A stretch of 64,000 nucleotides of DNA from Omphiscola glabra (taxonomy: Eukaryota; Mollusca; Gastropoda; Lymnaeidae): positions 26,507,847-26,571,846 of the forward strand of contig OZ024798.1 of NCBI GenBank assembly GCA_964017045.1, in the 5' to 3' direction. Made by a program: the position numbers and the translations under genes. Below the pieces are notes generated by a model. That model searched no databases and had not been told where the DNA came from. It saw only the letters and a program-made list of their open reading frames with translations. Positions 11,708-23,115 of this stretch are shown here, piece after piece (within the stretch, counting starts at the first letter, position 1; every line of letters starts with the position of its first letter).

Positions 11708-13424
11708 TACTAGCCAGTATACCCGGCATTATCCGGCATTGCATTCGGAACAACAACTACTTCTACAGCCTTTTAATTAACATTGAAATCAAGCGCCAAG
11801 TAAACGAAAAAAACCAACACTTTAGTCAAAATTAACTTATTAATTTGTCTCCTATAAAAACACATTTAAAATAACTTTAGTAAACAATTTGTTCTCCGAT
11901 GGTATCCCGTTATCCAGAGGGATCCCGACCTCGGTTGGATCCTTATCCCGTTGGGATCTCCAACCTGGTGAGATCCTAATCACGGTTGAATCACGATCCC
12001 GGTAGGATTACGATCCCTATGGGATACAAATCTTTGTGGGTTCCCGATTCTGTCGGGATCATGTTTCCCGTTGTGATCCCGATCCCGGTTGTTTCATTAT
12101 CTAAGTGTGATTCCGTTTCTCTGTGGGATCCCGATACCGGTGGGATCCCGATATCGATGGGATCATGATAACGGTCGGTTTCCGATCACGTCAGTATTTC
12201 AATCCCGGTGGGTTCTCGATCCCGTCGGTATCCCGTTTCCCAGTGTTATCCTGATACCGGTTGTATCATAATCATGGTGTGATCCCGTTTCCCGGTGGGA
12301 TCCAATTACAGGTTAATCCAAATCCCGGTAGAATCCCGATACTGGTGGGATCCCGTATTCCAGTGTGATCCCGATCCCGGTGGGTTTCCCGATCCTGGTG
12401 GCTTCCCTATCCCGGTTGGCTCCCGTTTCTTGGTGGGATCCCTTGATCCCGCAACTCGATCGGATCGCGTTACCGGTGGGTTCCAGTGTACTCGTTCCCC
12501 TTTAGGATCCTGTTCCTCGTTCCTCCCCTGTAGGATTATGAAAGACATGTTTAGAGAAAATACCCAGGAATGTATAGAAATGAATAGAACTAAACTGACA
12601 TTTCAATAAGCCTTTAGACACCATTATATATCCCCATAGAACAATATACAACTTTCTGGAACATTTTAGATTAAATTTAATATCCTCCTCGGAACGTGTA
12701 AAAAATTTCTTTTCTAAATAATTATTCTTCGAATACGAAAAATTATAAAATTAAATGCAATACTCTAACTATATACACTTAAGTTGAAAGGGGCCCCAGC
12801 CGGGGCCCATTCCATAATTACAACGAAACAGTTTTGCCTGAGATGGGGGGCCCCCATATAATTCATTCAGATAAATTATGGAGTTGAAATTTAAAATTTG
12901 TCCCATTTAATAATGCCATAGATGAAGCTTTTTAAAGTTATCGAGCTTTCTTGAAAAGTTTAGATTGGATATACTTAGTTTTAAATCTACTTATATTTCA
13001 ATAATAAACTATGAAGTGTATTGCTACCATATAGAACCTATAGTGTTGTCTAAGCCTATCGAGGTTTATGTAGCTTATATAAGGAAAAATGAAATGGGGC
13101 CCCCGGCCCCTTGGGAACGTATATTAGGAGTTAAGTACTCTTCGGTATTTGATAATATGGATAATAAAGTGTATGTGTGCTAAGTTTGGTCAAGATCCAT
13201 CTATTCACGTAGGAGTATTCGTTGTTAATATTATTTATATAGCTCATATTAGAAAAAAACGAATTCGGGGCCCCCGGGCCCAAACGGAATGTTATAAAAA
13301 TTTTGAAAGCTTTTAAGAGTTCTTTTCGGATAATGATGAATATATGTGCCAAGTTTGGTCAATCCGTGTAGAAACGTATGTGGAACAAACCGACCCGTAA
13401 ACAAATATTCACTTATATATATGA
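11708..13424 (+). mobile_element. Degenerate interspersed element (class unresolved)
   Basis: The left end TACTAGCCAGTATACCCGGC and right-side phrases GTGCCAAGTTTGGTCAA and ACAAACCGACCCGTAAAC resemble the two ends of a repeat type common in invertebrate genomes. I do not know its formal class. Inside are a decayed GATCCCGATCCCGGTGGG array (11900-12540) and several GGGGCCCC-rich spots near 12790-13280. No intact protein remains. Confidence 0.35.
11900..12540 (+). repeat. Degenerate minisatellite, unit about 18-20 bp
   Basis: More than 25 diverged copies of GATCCCGATCCCGGTGGG. The open frames across it are by-products. Confidence 0.8.
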
Positions 13425-13428
13425 TTAA

Positions 13429-13535
13429 ACCATTGTTTCGAGATTGGCAACCTCATATTTTGGCCTGGTACTAGAATATCATCTCACCTTTGTGTCTGGT
13501 GTATTGTCTGCTGATTAAATATAAGCGCATCTTTT
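13429..13535 (+). repeat. Direct repeat copy B (partner at 11273-11385)
   Basis: See copy A. The similarity ends around ATTAAATATAAGCGC. Confidence 0.75.
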
Positions 13536-13585
13536 GTCACACAGTCTGTACCAGCTAACCAGCGAGCTCTCCAGCGGTTACCACC

Positions 13586-13681
13586 CCTAAATGATCACTA
13601 ATTAAGTCATTACTGTCCCTAAAGGAGCTCACTTGAGGCTGATTTCTACGCTGCAGGATACATACTTTAGATGTCTGGTGC
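13586..13681 (+). repeat. Dispersed repeat copy, inverted partner of 178-264
   Basis: It contains CCTAAATGATCACTAATTAA and CTAAAGGAGCTCAC, matching the complement of 178-264 with few changes. Confidence 0.6.
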
Positions 13682-13933
13682 TTAAATTGTGATAAATGTC
13701 AAATGAATTCTTGGTTTAAATATGAATGTATTTATGTGCTGATAATGAATATGTGCAATGTAATAAAAAAACAGTTTCCATTCTTTCGTATCAATAAGCA
13801 ATCGTATGTTAACATATACTTATGTTCAGACATATGGTGGTCTTGGTGTTGTCCTCTCAGGACGCTCGCATGCTACAATGTCAGAAAAAACATTCTCACT
13901 ATTTTTTATTTGTTTTGAAACACCACGGCTATG

Positions 13934-14145
13934 CAGAGGCGTAGCGTAAGGGGGGGGGGGCAAGGGGTACAGATGTACCCGGGCGCCAGCTAGTTAGGGG
14001 CGCCAAAATGTGCTTTGGTATTATTTTATTGATGAAAATAATGGATTTGAGGGTTGTAAAAAGGAAAAGAGGGCGCTTTAAAATGAATCTTGTCCCCGGG
14101 CGCGAATCTTGTCCCCGGGCGCCAAACACACTAGCTACGCCTCTG
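13934..14145 (+). mobile_element. hAT-like MITE with target duplication
   Basis: Ends CAGAGGCGTAGC and GCTACGCCTCTG are perfect inverted repeats. The flanks CGGCTATG and CGGTTATG are an 8-bp target duplication with one mismatch. The interior has CCCGGGCGCCA-type blocks near both ends. No coding capacity. Confidence 0.88.
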
Positions 14146-14518
14146 CGGTTATGAAAAGATCTTTGAGTATACTACTTGTCAGGGGCGTCTGGAGAGATGC
14201 AAAAGATTTAACGACCGCCCCCCCCCCTTTTTCACCACGGGAAGCACTTTTTTTAATACGCTTTTTTCTTAGGTTGCTCTGTCCTTGTGTGGCCAAACTT
14301 GTATCTCAAATTTGACCCATTTCCTGATCTACATATGAGCTGAAAATATGTACACTTACCCATCCCCAGATGACAATACAGCCCTTTAGGATCAGTAGGT
14401 CGCCAATGACCTCCACTGTTACTTGAGCCACCTCTGAGGATATCTCAGGAACGGAAAGTGATCGGGACATCGGGGTTTTACTTCAGTATTTCCTTATGAA
14501 CTGCTAAGTTGTTCCCGA

Positions 14519-14816
14519 TAACAATCAACAATTGCACACAGTTTTTATAACGATCAACAATTGCACACAGTTGTTATAACAATCAACAATTGCACACAGT
14601 TTTTATAACGATCAACAATTGCACACAGTTTTTATAACGATCAACAATTGCACACAGTTTTTATAACGATCAACAATTGCACACAGATTTTATAACGATC
14701 AACAATTGCACACAGTTTTTATAACGATCAACAATTGCACACAGTTTTTATAACGAACAAAAATTGGACACAGTTTTTATAACGATCAACAATTGCACAC
14801 AGTTTTTATAACGATC
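14519..14816 (+). repeat. Minisatellite, unit 29 bp
   Basis: About ten copies of CGATCAACAATTGCACACAG followed by TTTTTATAA. The core CAATTG is palindromic. Confidence 0.93.
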
Positions 14817-15774
14817 ACCGCGGACATCTTCCAAGAATAAAACGTACAATGTAAAACAATATTTAAAATATGCTTTTAAAAAAAAAAATTGTAAAAACAT
14901 GCTTTTTCAAAAATTTCCTATAAAGAAAAATTAATATTCCACCAACACTCCAGAGCTGTTACACTCAAATGACTATAAAAGCGTGTGGCCGCCCATGAAC
15001 TCCTTATTCTTTGTAAAACCGTAAAAAGACACGCACGCAACGGTATCGCTAATTTCATACCACTCGTCAAGATCGCGATCAAAGGACTATACAACAGTAA
15101 TGCAAGGCTGTTGGGAGAGCACATAATTTTCATGATTAAAAAATCTTTATGATAACAGTTGTGTCACATAACACTTACTAGAAGCAATGCAAACGTATAC
15201 ATGTGTACAACATTGTATTTATCAAGTCATACGACATCACTGTACTTCATGTGCGCCCCACCCTTTTATTAATTCTTATGACTGTAACAACTATGAAGTA
15301 TTGGTGGAAAATTATTTTTCCACTATTTAGTCCATATTTTGGGAAAAGCATGTTTTTAAAATTATTTTTATATTGTTTTATTCTATATAGTGACGGTCGG
15401 CATTTTCAGCCAACTGCCTTGTTTTTCGTGGGTGGGGCGGGCGACAAAAAAAAATCATGACCCACCCCGGTTGGCATTAACCCTTACTACACCCCTTGCC
15501 TCTCTTTTTACCACTGACAAAGGTTTATATTTTCAGTTTGATGAGACTTTACTTTGCAAAAGTTCCGCCCAGCACATATTTGTATAACACCCGATTAACC
15601 AGTGGGAACATGGTGAATAACAGCGAATAGCAGAACAAGGTATGTGGAAGCTTGAATAGAAAGAAAAGACGATAAAAAATAGGCGCCCTTGTTCATTCAA
15701 CAAAGTAGCGCCCTCCAGTAAAATAAAATAAATTATTCAACACTACACAATATGGGACCAGGGCACGCATGGCC
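14817..15774 (+). other. No gene seen
   Basis: AT-rich sequence with degenerate GGCGCCC-type fragments (near 15400-15480 and 15673-15720) that look like eroded hAT termini. No coding signal. Confidence 0.4.
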
Positions 15775-15989
15775 GCTATTCGGACCCGGGTCCTTTTAGA
15801 CTAAATGCTATTCGGATGTCATTTGTGGTAGTTTATTTTAGTTTAAATGAAGACTAAGTCTACAAAAGTATAGTCCATTCAATTATCTTTCATTTGATAC
15901 CAAATTTTGTCTTACAAACCCAACAATAATATTTAAAATATTATTTTAATAAACCCAACCTCTCACTCCTGATACCGGGTCCGAATAGC
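15775..15989 (+). mobile_element. MITE with GCTATTCGGACCCGG inverted ends
   Basis: The left end GCTATTCGGACCCGGG is mirrored at the right end as CCGGGTCCGAATAGC. A second internal GCTATTCGGATG follows the left end. A fragment of the same family sits at 45085-45156. Superfamily unresolved. Confidence 0.65.
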
Positions 15990-16022
15990 CGCAGCCAAGA
16001 AATTATTAATGGCTTATGCACC

Positions 16023-17473
16023 CAGGGCCGGATTAACATCTAGGCAAACAAGGCACGTGCCTTGGGCACCAAGCGTTTTGGGGCACCACAAGTCCTCAAT
16101 AAATTTTTTTTGGAACAAATTTAAGCCCAGAAACAACTGAAAATTGAACAAGTGCTATGTAAATGAAGAAATACATTATAATAAAAAATCACATTCAAGT
16201 TTGGTAATATCTTGAATGCTTAAAAATTAAGCGCATAAAAAATAAAAATAAAATCCTGGTAAATGGTAATGAGCAAAATGCGGACCATGCGGACTTACTC
16301 GGCTCGTAAATAAATAATGCAGTCGTATTCGAATTTTAAAAATGTTTGGGGAGTTTTATAAAAAATTACATTAATTAATTAATTCGACCGGAAACCCTTT
16401 AGTAATAGACACAAAATGAGCATGTGAACATGAAAACGTGTGCTGATTTGTATTCTTCACTAGCAGATCACTTGCATAAATCTAGGAATGAATTTGAAAG
16501 ATTTGAAGAAACTGCAAAAATAATAACATCAGATGTAGATTATAAGTCAACTTTGACCCGTAATAATAAACGAACGACAGTGGTCATTGATGGTGATGCC
16601 ACTGAGGTATCTCTGAATGCCATAGACAAATTTCGTATATCTGCATTCTACGCCATTGGTGACAAAATTGAGACAGAAATGAGTAGACGAGGACAAGTAT
16701 ATAATGATGTAGCAGTTCGATTTTCTTGTGTGGTCGATGTATCACTATCACAAACATCTCAGTGCTGTGAAGAACTAATAAATGCTTATCCTAAAGATCT
16801 GAACAATAATTTATGTACTGAACTACAACAGTTTCATTCAAATATTCGCCACAAGTTTCCTGCATCAAAATCGGAAAACAACACGTTCAATCATGGAGAA
16901 TTATACAAAGTAATAGTTAGAGACAACATCGAGTGTGCCTTTCCAAATGTTGAAATCGCCTTACGCACATTTTTAAAATTAATGGTTACCAACTGTTCAA
17001 CTGAGCGTTCTTTTTCTCAGTTGAAACGTACAAAATAATCCAAATAGATCAACAATGAAACAAGAAAGGCTCGATTCCTTATCTCTGCTTATGATCGAGG
17101 CAGATATGTTGCGCAAAATTAACTTTGACTATATACTCAAAAACTTCACTAGATGTAAATGTAGGAAAAAAAACTTAAAAATGTAAATGACAATATCTTT
17201 TTTATTTTTTCATCTAATAAAAAATAAAGTATTTTTGTCTATTATTATTTCAAAATTTATTAACTATTAATTTTAATACAGAAATACTTTATTGTAGGTT
17301 TTATATAAGTGATAGTAGTACAAACTGCAAACATATTTGTTAACAGCTGTTTTCTTTGAATAATATTGAACATACCAGCGGTCACGGTCAGTGAAAGATC
17401 AGGAGCCCCGGGCAGAAGGGGGCACCCATGTGGGTTTGTGCCTTGGGCACTAAAATGGCTTAATCCGGCCCTG
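16023..17473 (+). mobile_element. hAT DNA transposon, internally deleted
   Basis: Perfect 14-bp terminal inverted repeats CAGGGCCGGATTAA and TTAATCCGGCCCTG lie at 16023 and 17460. GTGCCTTGGGCAC-type subterminal motifs occur near both ends. The only coding remnant is the C-terminal part of a transposase (16424-17186). The 8-mers outside the ends do not match well, so the target duplication has decayed. Confidence 0.88.
16424..17186 (+). pseudogene. hAT transposase C-terminal remnant (ZMYM1-like hAT-C domain), frameshifted
   Basis: The first frame (16424-17038) covers the C-terminal portion of a hAT transposase. Near its end it has NCSTERSFSQLKRTK, the dimerisation-region motif (T/SxERSFS..KRIK) of hAT and ZMYM1-like proteins. 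It then stops. The family sequence resumes in another frame at 17046 (RSTMKQERLDSLSLLMIEAD, then MLRKINFDYILKNF) and ends at 17186. The N-terminal zinc finger and most of the RNase H-like core are missing. So this is a dead copy needing at least one frameshift and a large deletion to explain it. No host role is implied. Confidence 0.85.
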
Positions 17474-17629
17474 TATTGAAAGTATAAACAAGAAGAATTC
17501 CTCTTAAAGACACACACACAAAGAATCTAACTTCTTTAGACCAAATGCACATCAAATTAAGAGTTTCAAATTATTTAAAAAAATACAAAAAAGCACTGCC
17601 GATTTTCATCTTAGCTGTAAAGATTGCAT

Positions 17630-17794
17630 CATTGGCGTAGCGAGGGGGGGCAAAGGGGGCATCATGCCCCGGGCGCTACTCACAAAGGGGCGCCACATGG
17701 TATATTTTACATATAATATTGTATGGTTTTCGAATAGGGGAGGCTCTAAAAAGGTATTGTGCCCCGGGCGCGAGTTAACATCGCTACGCCACTG
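17630..17794 (+). mobile_element. hAT-like MITE with perfect target duplication
   Basis: Ends CATTGGCGTAGCGA and TCGCTACGCCACTG are inverted repeats. GATTGCAT is directly repeated on both sides (17622-17629 and 17795-17802). Internal GCCCCGGGCGC blocks lie beside each end. Confidence 0.9.
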
Positions 17795-17802
17795 GATTGC
17801 AT

Positions 17803-18341
17803 GCGTCAGATTATTTAAATAATAAGACTATAATTGTATTAAGGAGTCTGTCATTTCCTGGTGCTTGTTTGAATATGGATTCTTGTTTTTAAACCGTCTA
17901 AAGGAAATAATGAAGAATTTGGTCGTAAGATAACACACATGGGAACACTTCTAATATGTTAACCTACCAAAGTCTGTAGCAATATAACTTTCATCAAATT
18001 TAATTTTACGACTTAGGTGTTAAATGAATACCAGAGTATTCAATATTAACCATATTTTAAAAAAGCTCCGCCTCGTTTAACAAACCAACGTACTTTGTTT
18101 TATGAAGAGCCTTCTACAAAGAAACGAGTTTTAAAATTTAAAAAATTAATAAATAACATCAAATGTATGGGTAATTCCTCAAACTAAAAGATAGGCAGCT
18201 TAAGGGTTATAGTCTTGCTGCAACGTGAGCTTACATTATTCTCTCGTATTTTAAGGCGAGGGTTTTGTTTTTAACAAATTATAAATAAATTCAAAGGAGT
18301 ATTCATAAATATGTCGGCCTATCCGTAAATAACTAGGCTAC
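17803..18341 (+). other. No gene seen
   Basis: AT-rich single-copy sequence without recognisable coding or repeat structure. Confidence 0.45.
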
Positions 18342-18815
18342 CTAAGTAGGCGAATTATTAGAAGCTGATTTATCATTTTCATCTTGTGGAACTGACATAC
18401 CAGACAATTCAACATCATCCTCATCTAACTATTCAGCACTTACAATAGAAGCATAGTTTACCTCCATCTTTGAGGAGTATTGAAAAGGACAGAAAATCAT
18501 TTAGAAAACATTTAAAGACTGTTTTGTTTAATAGATTTGAGTAAACCAGAGCGCAGTGAGCATGCTAAAGTAGCTATAAAAGTATCCAATCAATCAATCA
18601 ATCAACCAAAATTATCGGTGTGGACAATAATTGCCATGAGCTCTCTCTCTCTGTCTCCTGGCAGCTTCTTGCAATGGTCGAATCCTTTTTTGTTGAGTAG
18701 CAGGTGGTAATTTCTTATGCCCAAGAGGGCAATGTCGGTGCTGTTGAACATGCTTTTTCAACGTGACTTGTGATGCAAAATAGATTTTACAGGTTTTGCA
18801 AATCCGTTCAAGCAT
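18342..18815 (-). pseudogene. Broken C2H2 zinc-finger protein remnant
   Basis: The minus frame starting at 18815 encodes one full C2H2 finger: Cys6, Cys9, His22 and His26 in CKTCKIYFASQVTLKKHVQQ H, with the C-x2-C-x12-H-x3-H spacing. A basic RRQRERAHG stretch follows. At 18428-18342 the same strand reads LDEDDVELSGMSVPQDENDK and SASNNSPT, stop, an acidic C-terminal-looking tail. Between them lies a + strand LINE 3' end with a CAAT tail (18455-18605). A plausible reading is that a LINE insertion split the gene. Whether the two parts belong together is inference; the finger could also come from a transposon protein. Confidence 0.35.
18455..18605 (+). mobile_element. 3' end of a CR1/L2-like non-LTR retrotransposon
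   Basis: The frame 18455-18544 reads SLPPSLRSIEKDRKSFRKHL and KTVLFNRFE, stop, the style of the C-terminus of CR1/L2-type reverse transcriptases. About 40 nt of 3' UTR and an imperfect (CAAT)n tail to 18605 follow, typical of short-repeat-tailed LINEs. 5' truncated. Confidence 0.6.
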
Positions 18816-19313
18816 TATTATTCATTTACTTTCCCTAATTCTTAAAATAGCGTATTCCTACTCTATCCATATCATTTATCATGACAGCACATGACACATG
18901 GCTTGAACCTTGTCCTTGTTTCATACCTGCAACATGATAGCTAACATACCGCCCTAGTTATTTGCGACAAACATAATCTACAGGTGAAGAGAGGCCCACT
19001 TTTGACTTCTCTTGCACTAAATTGCATTAAATAATCATGTATTGTTAAAAGCATAAAAATAATATGACTATTTACACTTATAATTTTTTTTTAAATAATG
19101 TAATAACCAGCCATTTTTAAAGATTAAAATGTTAATAGAGAAAACATGATTGTTTACGTCAACTAATATAACCCGCCTCCTTCTTGTCAAAAAAACTGTC
19201 AAACATTTCCACCCCCCCCCCCCCCCAAGACGTTCCCTAAATAGTTTATTTATAAAATTTGCTTTTCGTAATGTTTTTCCTAATATTTAAGTAATAGGAG
19301 TAATCAACTCATG
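18816..19313 (+). other. No gene seen
   Basis: AT-rich, with a C15 run at 19212-19226 and no coding signal. Confidence 0.45.
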
Positions 19314-19478
19314 CAGAGGCGTAACTGGGTTTTTGACACCCTATGCTAATTTATTTTTGGCGCCCTTGATATTTAAATAAAAAAAATAAAAATTAGAGAT
19401 TTAGCGGCGCCCTTTTGAACTGGCGCAGGCCGGCGTCCTTGGCAGCTGCCCCAATGCCAAGCCGTTGTTACGCCACTG
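19314..19478 (+). mobile_element. hAT-like MITE with target duplication
   Basis: It begins CAGAGGCGTAAC and ends GTTACGCCACTG, imperfect inverted ends. The flanks AACTCATG and AATTCATG are an 8-bp duplication with one mismatch. The interior is rich in GGCGCCC. Confidence 0.87.
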
Positions 19479-19716
19479 AATTCATGACGGTGTCGTGGGC
19501 ACATTCCTTCTTCTGATCCGCCCCTGCCGGCATCTCCATAAATTATTTTTTCTAAAAACTGTGACAGTAGAGACAACTAGTGTTTTTAAATTTGTTAAGT
19601 GAATTACAGTTCTTTCCCCTGTATAAGCTTTTAATTAAAATAGCCTTAGCCTTGTTGGGGGGTGGGGGTTGGGGGGCTCCTATTGGTCAAAGTACAGGAA
19701 CAATTTGAATAGCTTC

Positions 19717-19750
19717 TTTCTCTCTATCTCCCTCTTTCTCTCTCTCTCTT

Positions 19751-19790
<40 letters not shown>

Positions 19791-19796
19791 TGGTTG
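19717..19796 (+). repeat. (TCTC)n polypyrimidine microsatellite
   Basis: A nearly pure C/T tract of about 80 bp, followed at 19825-19845 by a run of 21 G. Confidence 0.9.
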
Positions 19797-20359
19797 TCCT
19801 ATTTGTTCTTTTATTTATTTTAGTGGGGGGGGGGGGGGGGGGGGGTGGTTTTCAAGTCATTTCTGTTTATCTTATTTGCTTTTATTCATTCAAATTTTTT
19901 TTTTTTGTGTGCAAATTTCACGTATTGCCGTTTCCAACACGATCACTGTCGAGGTCCCTTCTCCATGTGTTCCACGGTCCACCACTCTTTGCACTAAACT
20001 CTTAGATTCCACAACTGATGGCTTTTGATCGTCGAGTAAAATTGGATATTGGTTTCCCTCATTATATAATGACCAATCCATTTCAATTATCCATTTCAAT
20101 TATCAATTTCAATTTCCGTTTTTGTTTTGTTTTTTTTATATTTTCCTTCCACGAGATCACTTTATCATCTTTTCCTACCTTTGTGAATATTTTCAATACA
20201 TTTTATTTGTAGGATCGTGCTCAAACACATGATTATAAAAACATGTAATCTCTTGGTATTGAGGTTGGTCGATTTCCATGATTCACTTCACGTTTGATTC
20301 GAGTATTTTCAGGTCTGGTCCATTACTACGTCACTTGCCATTATCGTTTTCATTTTCAG

Positions 20360-23115
20360 TGTGCTCTGGTGTGGCGTGGTATGGTGTGGTGTAGCGTGGT
20401 ATGGTGTAGCGTGGTGTTGTGTAGCGTGGTATGGTGTTGTGTGGTATGGTGTGTTGTGGTATGGTGTGGTGTAGCGTGGTATGGTGTGGTGTGGTATGGT
20501 GTGTTGTGTTGTGGTATGGTGTGTTGTGTATGGTGTGTTGTGGTATGGTGTGGTGTAGCGTTGTATGGTGTGGTGTGCTCTAGTGTGGTAGGGTGTGGTG
20601 TGGTGTAGCCTGGTATGGTGTAGCGTGGTATGGTGTAGCGTGATATGGTGTGGTGTGGTATGGTGTGGTATGGTGTTGTGGTATGGTGTGTTGTGGTATG
20701 GTGTGGTGAGGTGTGGTATGGTGTTGTGTGGTGTGGTATGGTATGGTGTGGTGTGGTATGGTGTGTTGTGGTATGGTGTGGTGTGGTATGGTGTGTTGTG
20801 GTATGGTGTGTTGTGGTATGGTGTGTTGTGGTATGGTGTGTTGTGGTATGGTGTGTTGTGGTATGGTGTGTTGTAATATGGTGTGGTGTAGCGTGGTATA
20901 GTGTGGTGTGCTCTGGTGTGGTATGGTATGGTGTGTTGTAATATGGTGTGGTGTAGCGTGGTATAGTGTGGTGTGTTCTGGTGTGGTATGGTATGGTGCG
21001 GTGTGGTATGGTGGGGTGTGGTATGGTGTGGTTTGGTGTAGCGTGGTATGGTTTGGTGTAGCGTGGTATGGTGTAGCGTGGTATGGTGTAGCGGGGTATG
21101 GTGTGTTGTGGTATGGTGTGTATTGGTATGGTGTGTTGTGGTATGGGGTGTTGTGGTATGGTGTGGTGTGGTGTAGCGTGGTATGGTGTGGTGTAATGTA
21201 GCGTTGTATGGTGTAGCGTGGTATGGTTTGGTGTAGCGTGGTATGGTTTGGTGTAGCGTGGTATGGTGTAGCGTGGTGTGGTGTAGCATGGTATGGTGTG
21301 GTGTGGTATGGTGGGTTGTGGTATGGTGTGGTGTAGCGTTGTATGGTGTGGTGTGCTCTGGTGTGTTGTGGTATGGTGTGGTGTAGCGTTGTATGGTGTG
21401 GTGTGCTCTGGTGTGGTAGGGTGTGGTGTGATGTAGCGTGGTATGGTGTAGCGTGGTATGGTGTAGCGTGATATGGTGTGGTGTGGTATGGTGTGGTGTG
21501 GTGTGGTATGGTATGGTGTGGTGTGGTATGGTGTGTTGTGGTATGGTGTGGTATGGTGTGGTATGGTATGGTGTGGTATGGTGTGTTATGGTATGGTGTG
21601 GTGTGTTGTAGTATGGTGTGTTGTAATATGGTGTGGTGTAGCGTGGTATGGTGTGGTGTGCTCTGATGTGGTATGGTATGGTGTGGTGTAGCGTGGTATA
21701 GTGTGGTGTTTTCTGGCGTGGTATGGTATGGTGTGGTGTGGTATGGTGTGTTGTGGTATGGAGTGTTGTGGTATGGTGTGTTGTGGTATGGTGTTGTGTA
21801 GCGTGGTATGGTGTGGTATGGTGTAGCGTGGTATGGTGTAGCGGGGTATTTTGTGTTGTGGTATGGTGTGTATTGGTATGGTGTGTTGTGGTATAGTGTG
21901 TTGTGGTATGGTGTGGTGTAGCGTGGTATGGTGTGGTGTGGTGTAGCGTAGTATAGTGTAGCGTGGTATGGTGTGGTGGGGTATGGTGTGGTGTAGCCAT
22001 GTATGGTGTTGTGGGGTATGGTGTGGTGTGGTATGGTGTGGTGTGATATTGTGTGGTGTAGCGTTGTATGGTGTAGCGTGGTATGGTGTGGTATAATGTA
22101 GCGTGGTATGGAGTGGTGTGGTATGGTGTGGTGTGCTCTGGTGTGGTATGGTGTGGTGTGGTGTAGCGTGGTATGGTGTAGCGTGGTATGGTGTAGTGTG
22201 GTATGGTGTGGTATGGTATGGTGTGGTGTGGTATGGTGTGTTGTGGTATGATGTGGTGTGGTATGGTGTGTTGTGGTATGGTGTGTTGTGGTATGGTGTG
22301 GTGTGCTTTGGTGTGGTGTGGTGTAGCGTGGTATGGTGTAGCGTGGTATGGTGTAGTGTGGTATGGTGTTGAGTGGTATGGTGTGGTGTGGTATGGTGAT
22401 TAGTATTATGGTGTGCTGTGGTATGGTGTGTTGTGGTATGGTGTGTTGTGGTATGGTGTGTTGTGGTATGGTGTGGTGTGGTGTAGCGTGGTATGGTTAT
22501 GTGTGGTATGGTGTGTTGTGGTATGGTGTGTATTGGTATGGTGTGTTGTGGTATGGTGTGGTGTTGCGTGGTATGGTGTGGTGTAGCGTGGTATGGTGTG
22601 GTGTAGCGTTGTATGGTGTAGCGTGGTATTGTGTGGTGTAGCGTGGTATGGTGTAGTGTGGTATGGTATGGTGTGGTGGGGTATGGTGTGGTGTGGTATG
22701 GTGTGGTGTAGCGTGGTATGGTGTAACGTGGTATGGTGTGGTGTGGTATGGTGTGGTGTGGTATGGTGTAGCGTGGTATGGTATGGTGTGGTGTAATATG
22801 GTGGGGTATGGTATGGTGTAGCGTGGTATGGTGTAGCGTGGTATGGTGTGGTGTGGTATTGTGTGGTGTGATATGGTGTGGTGTGATATGGTGTGGTGTG
22901 GTGTAGCGTGGTATGGTGTAGCATGGTATGGTGTGGTGTGGTATGGTGTGGTAGAGCGTGGTATGGTGTAGCATGGTATGGTGTGGTGTAGCGTGTTTTG
23001 GTGTGGTATGGTGTGGTGTAGCGTGTTTTGGTGTGGTATGATGTGGTGTAGCGTGGTTTGGTGTGGTATGGCTTGGTATGGTGTGGTGTGTTATGGTGTG
23101 ATGTGGTGTGTCCTT
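20360..23115 (+). repeat. Large G/T pentamer satellite (2.75 kb)
   Basis: The whole interval is built of 5-bp words (GTGGT, ATGGT, GTAGC, GTTGT) in higher-order patterns such as GTGGTATGGTGTGGTGTAGC. One strand has almost no C and little A. Long minus-strand open frames of TPYHTTPHHT type (over 500 codons) arise only because the pentamer lacks stops on that strand; they should not be annotated as proteins. Confidence 0.95.
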
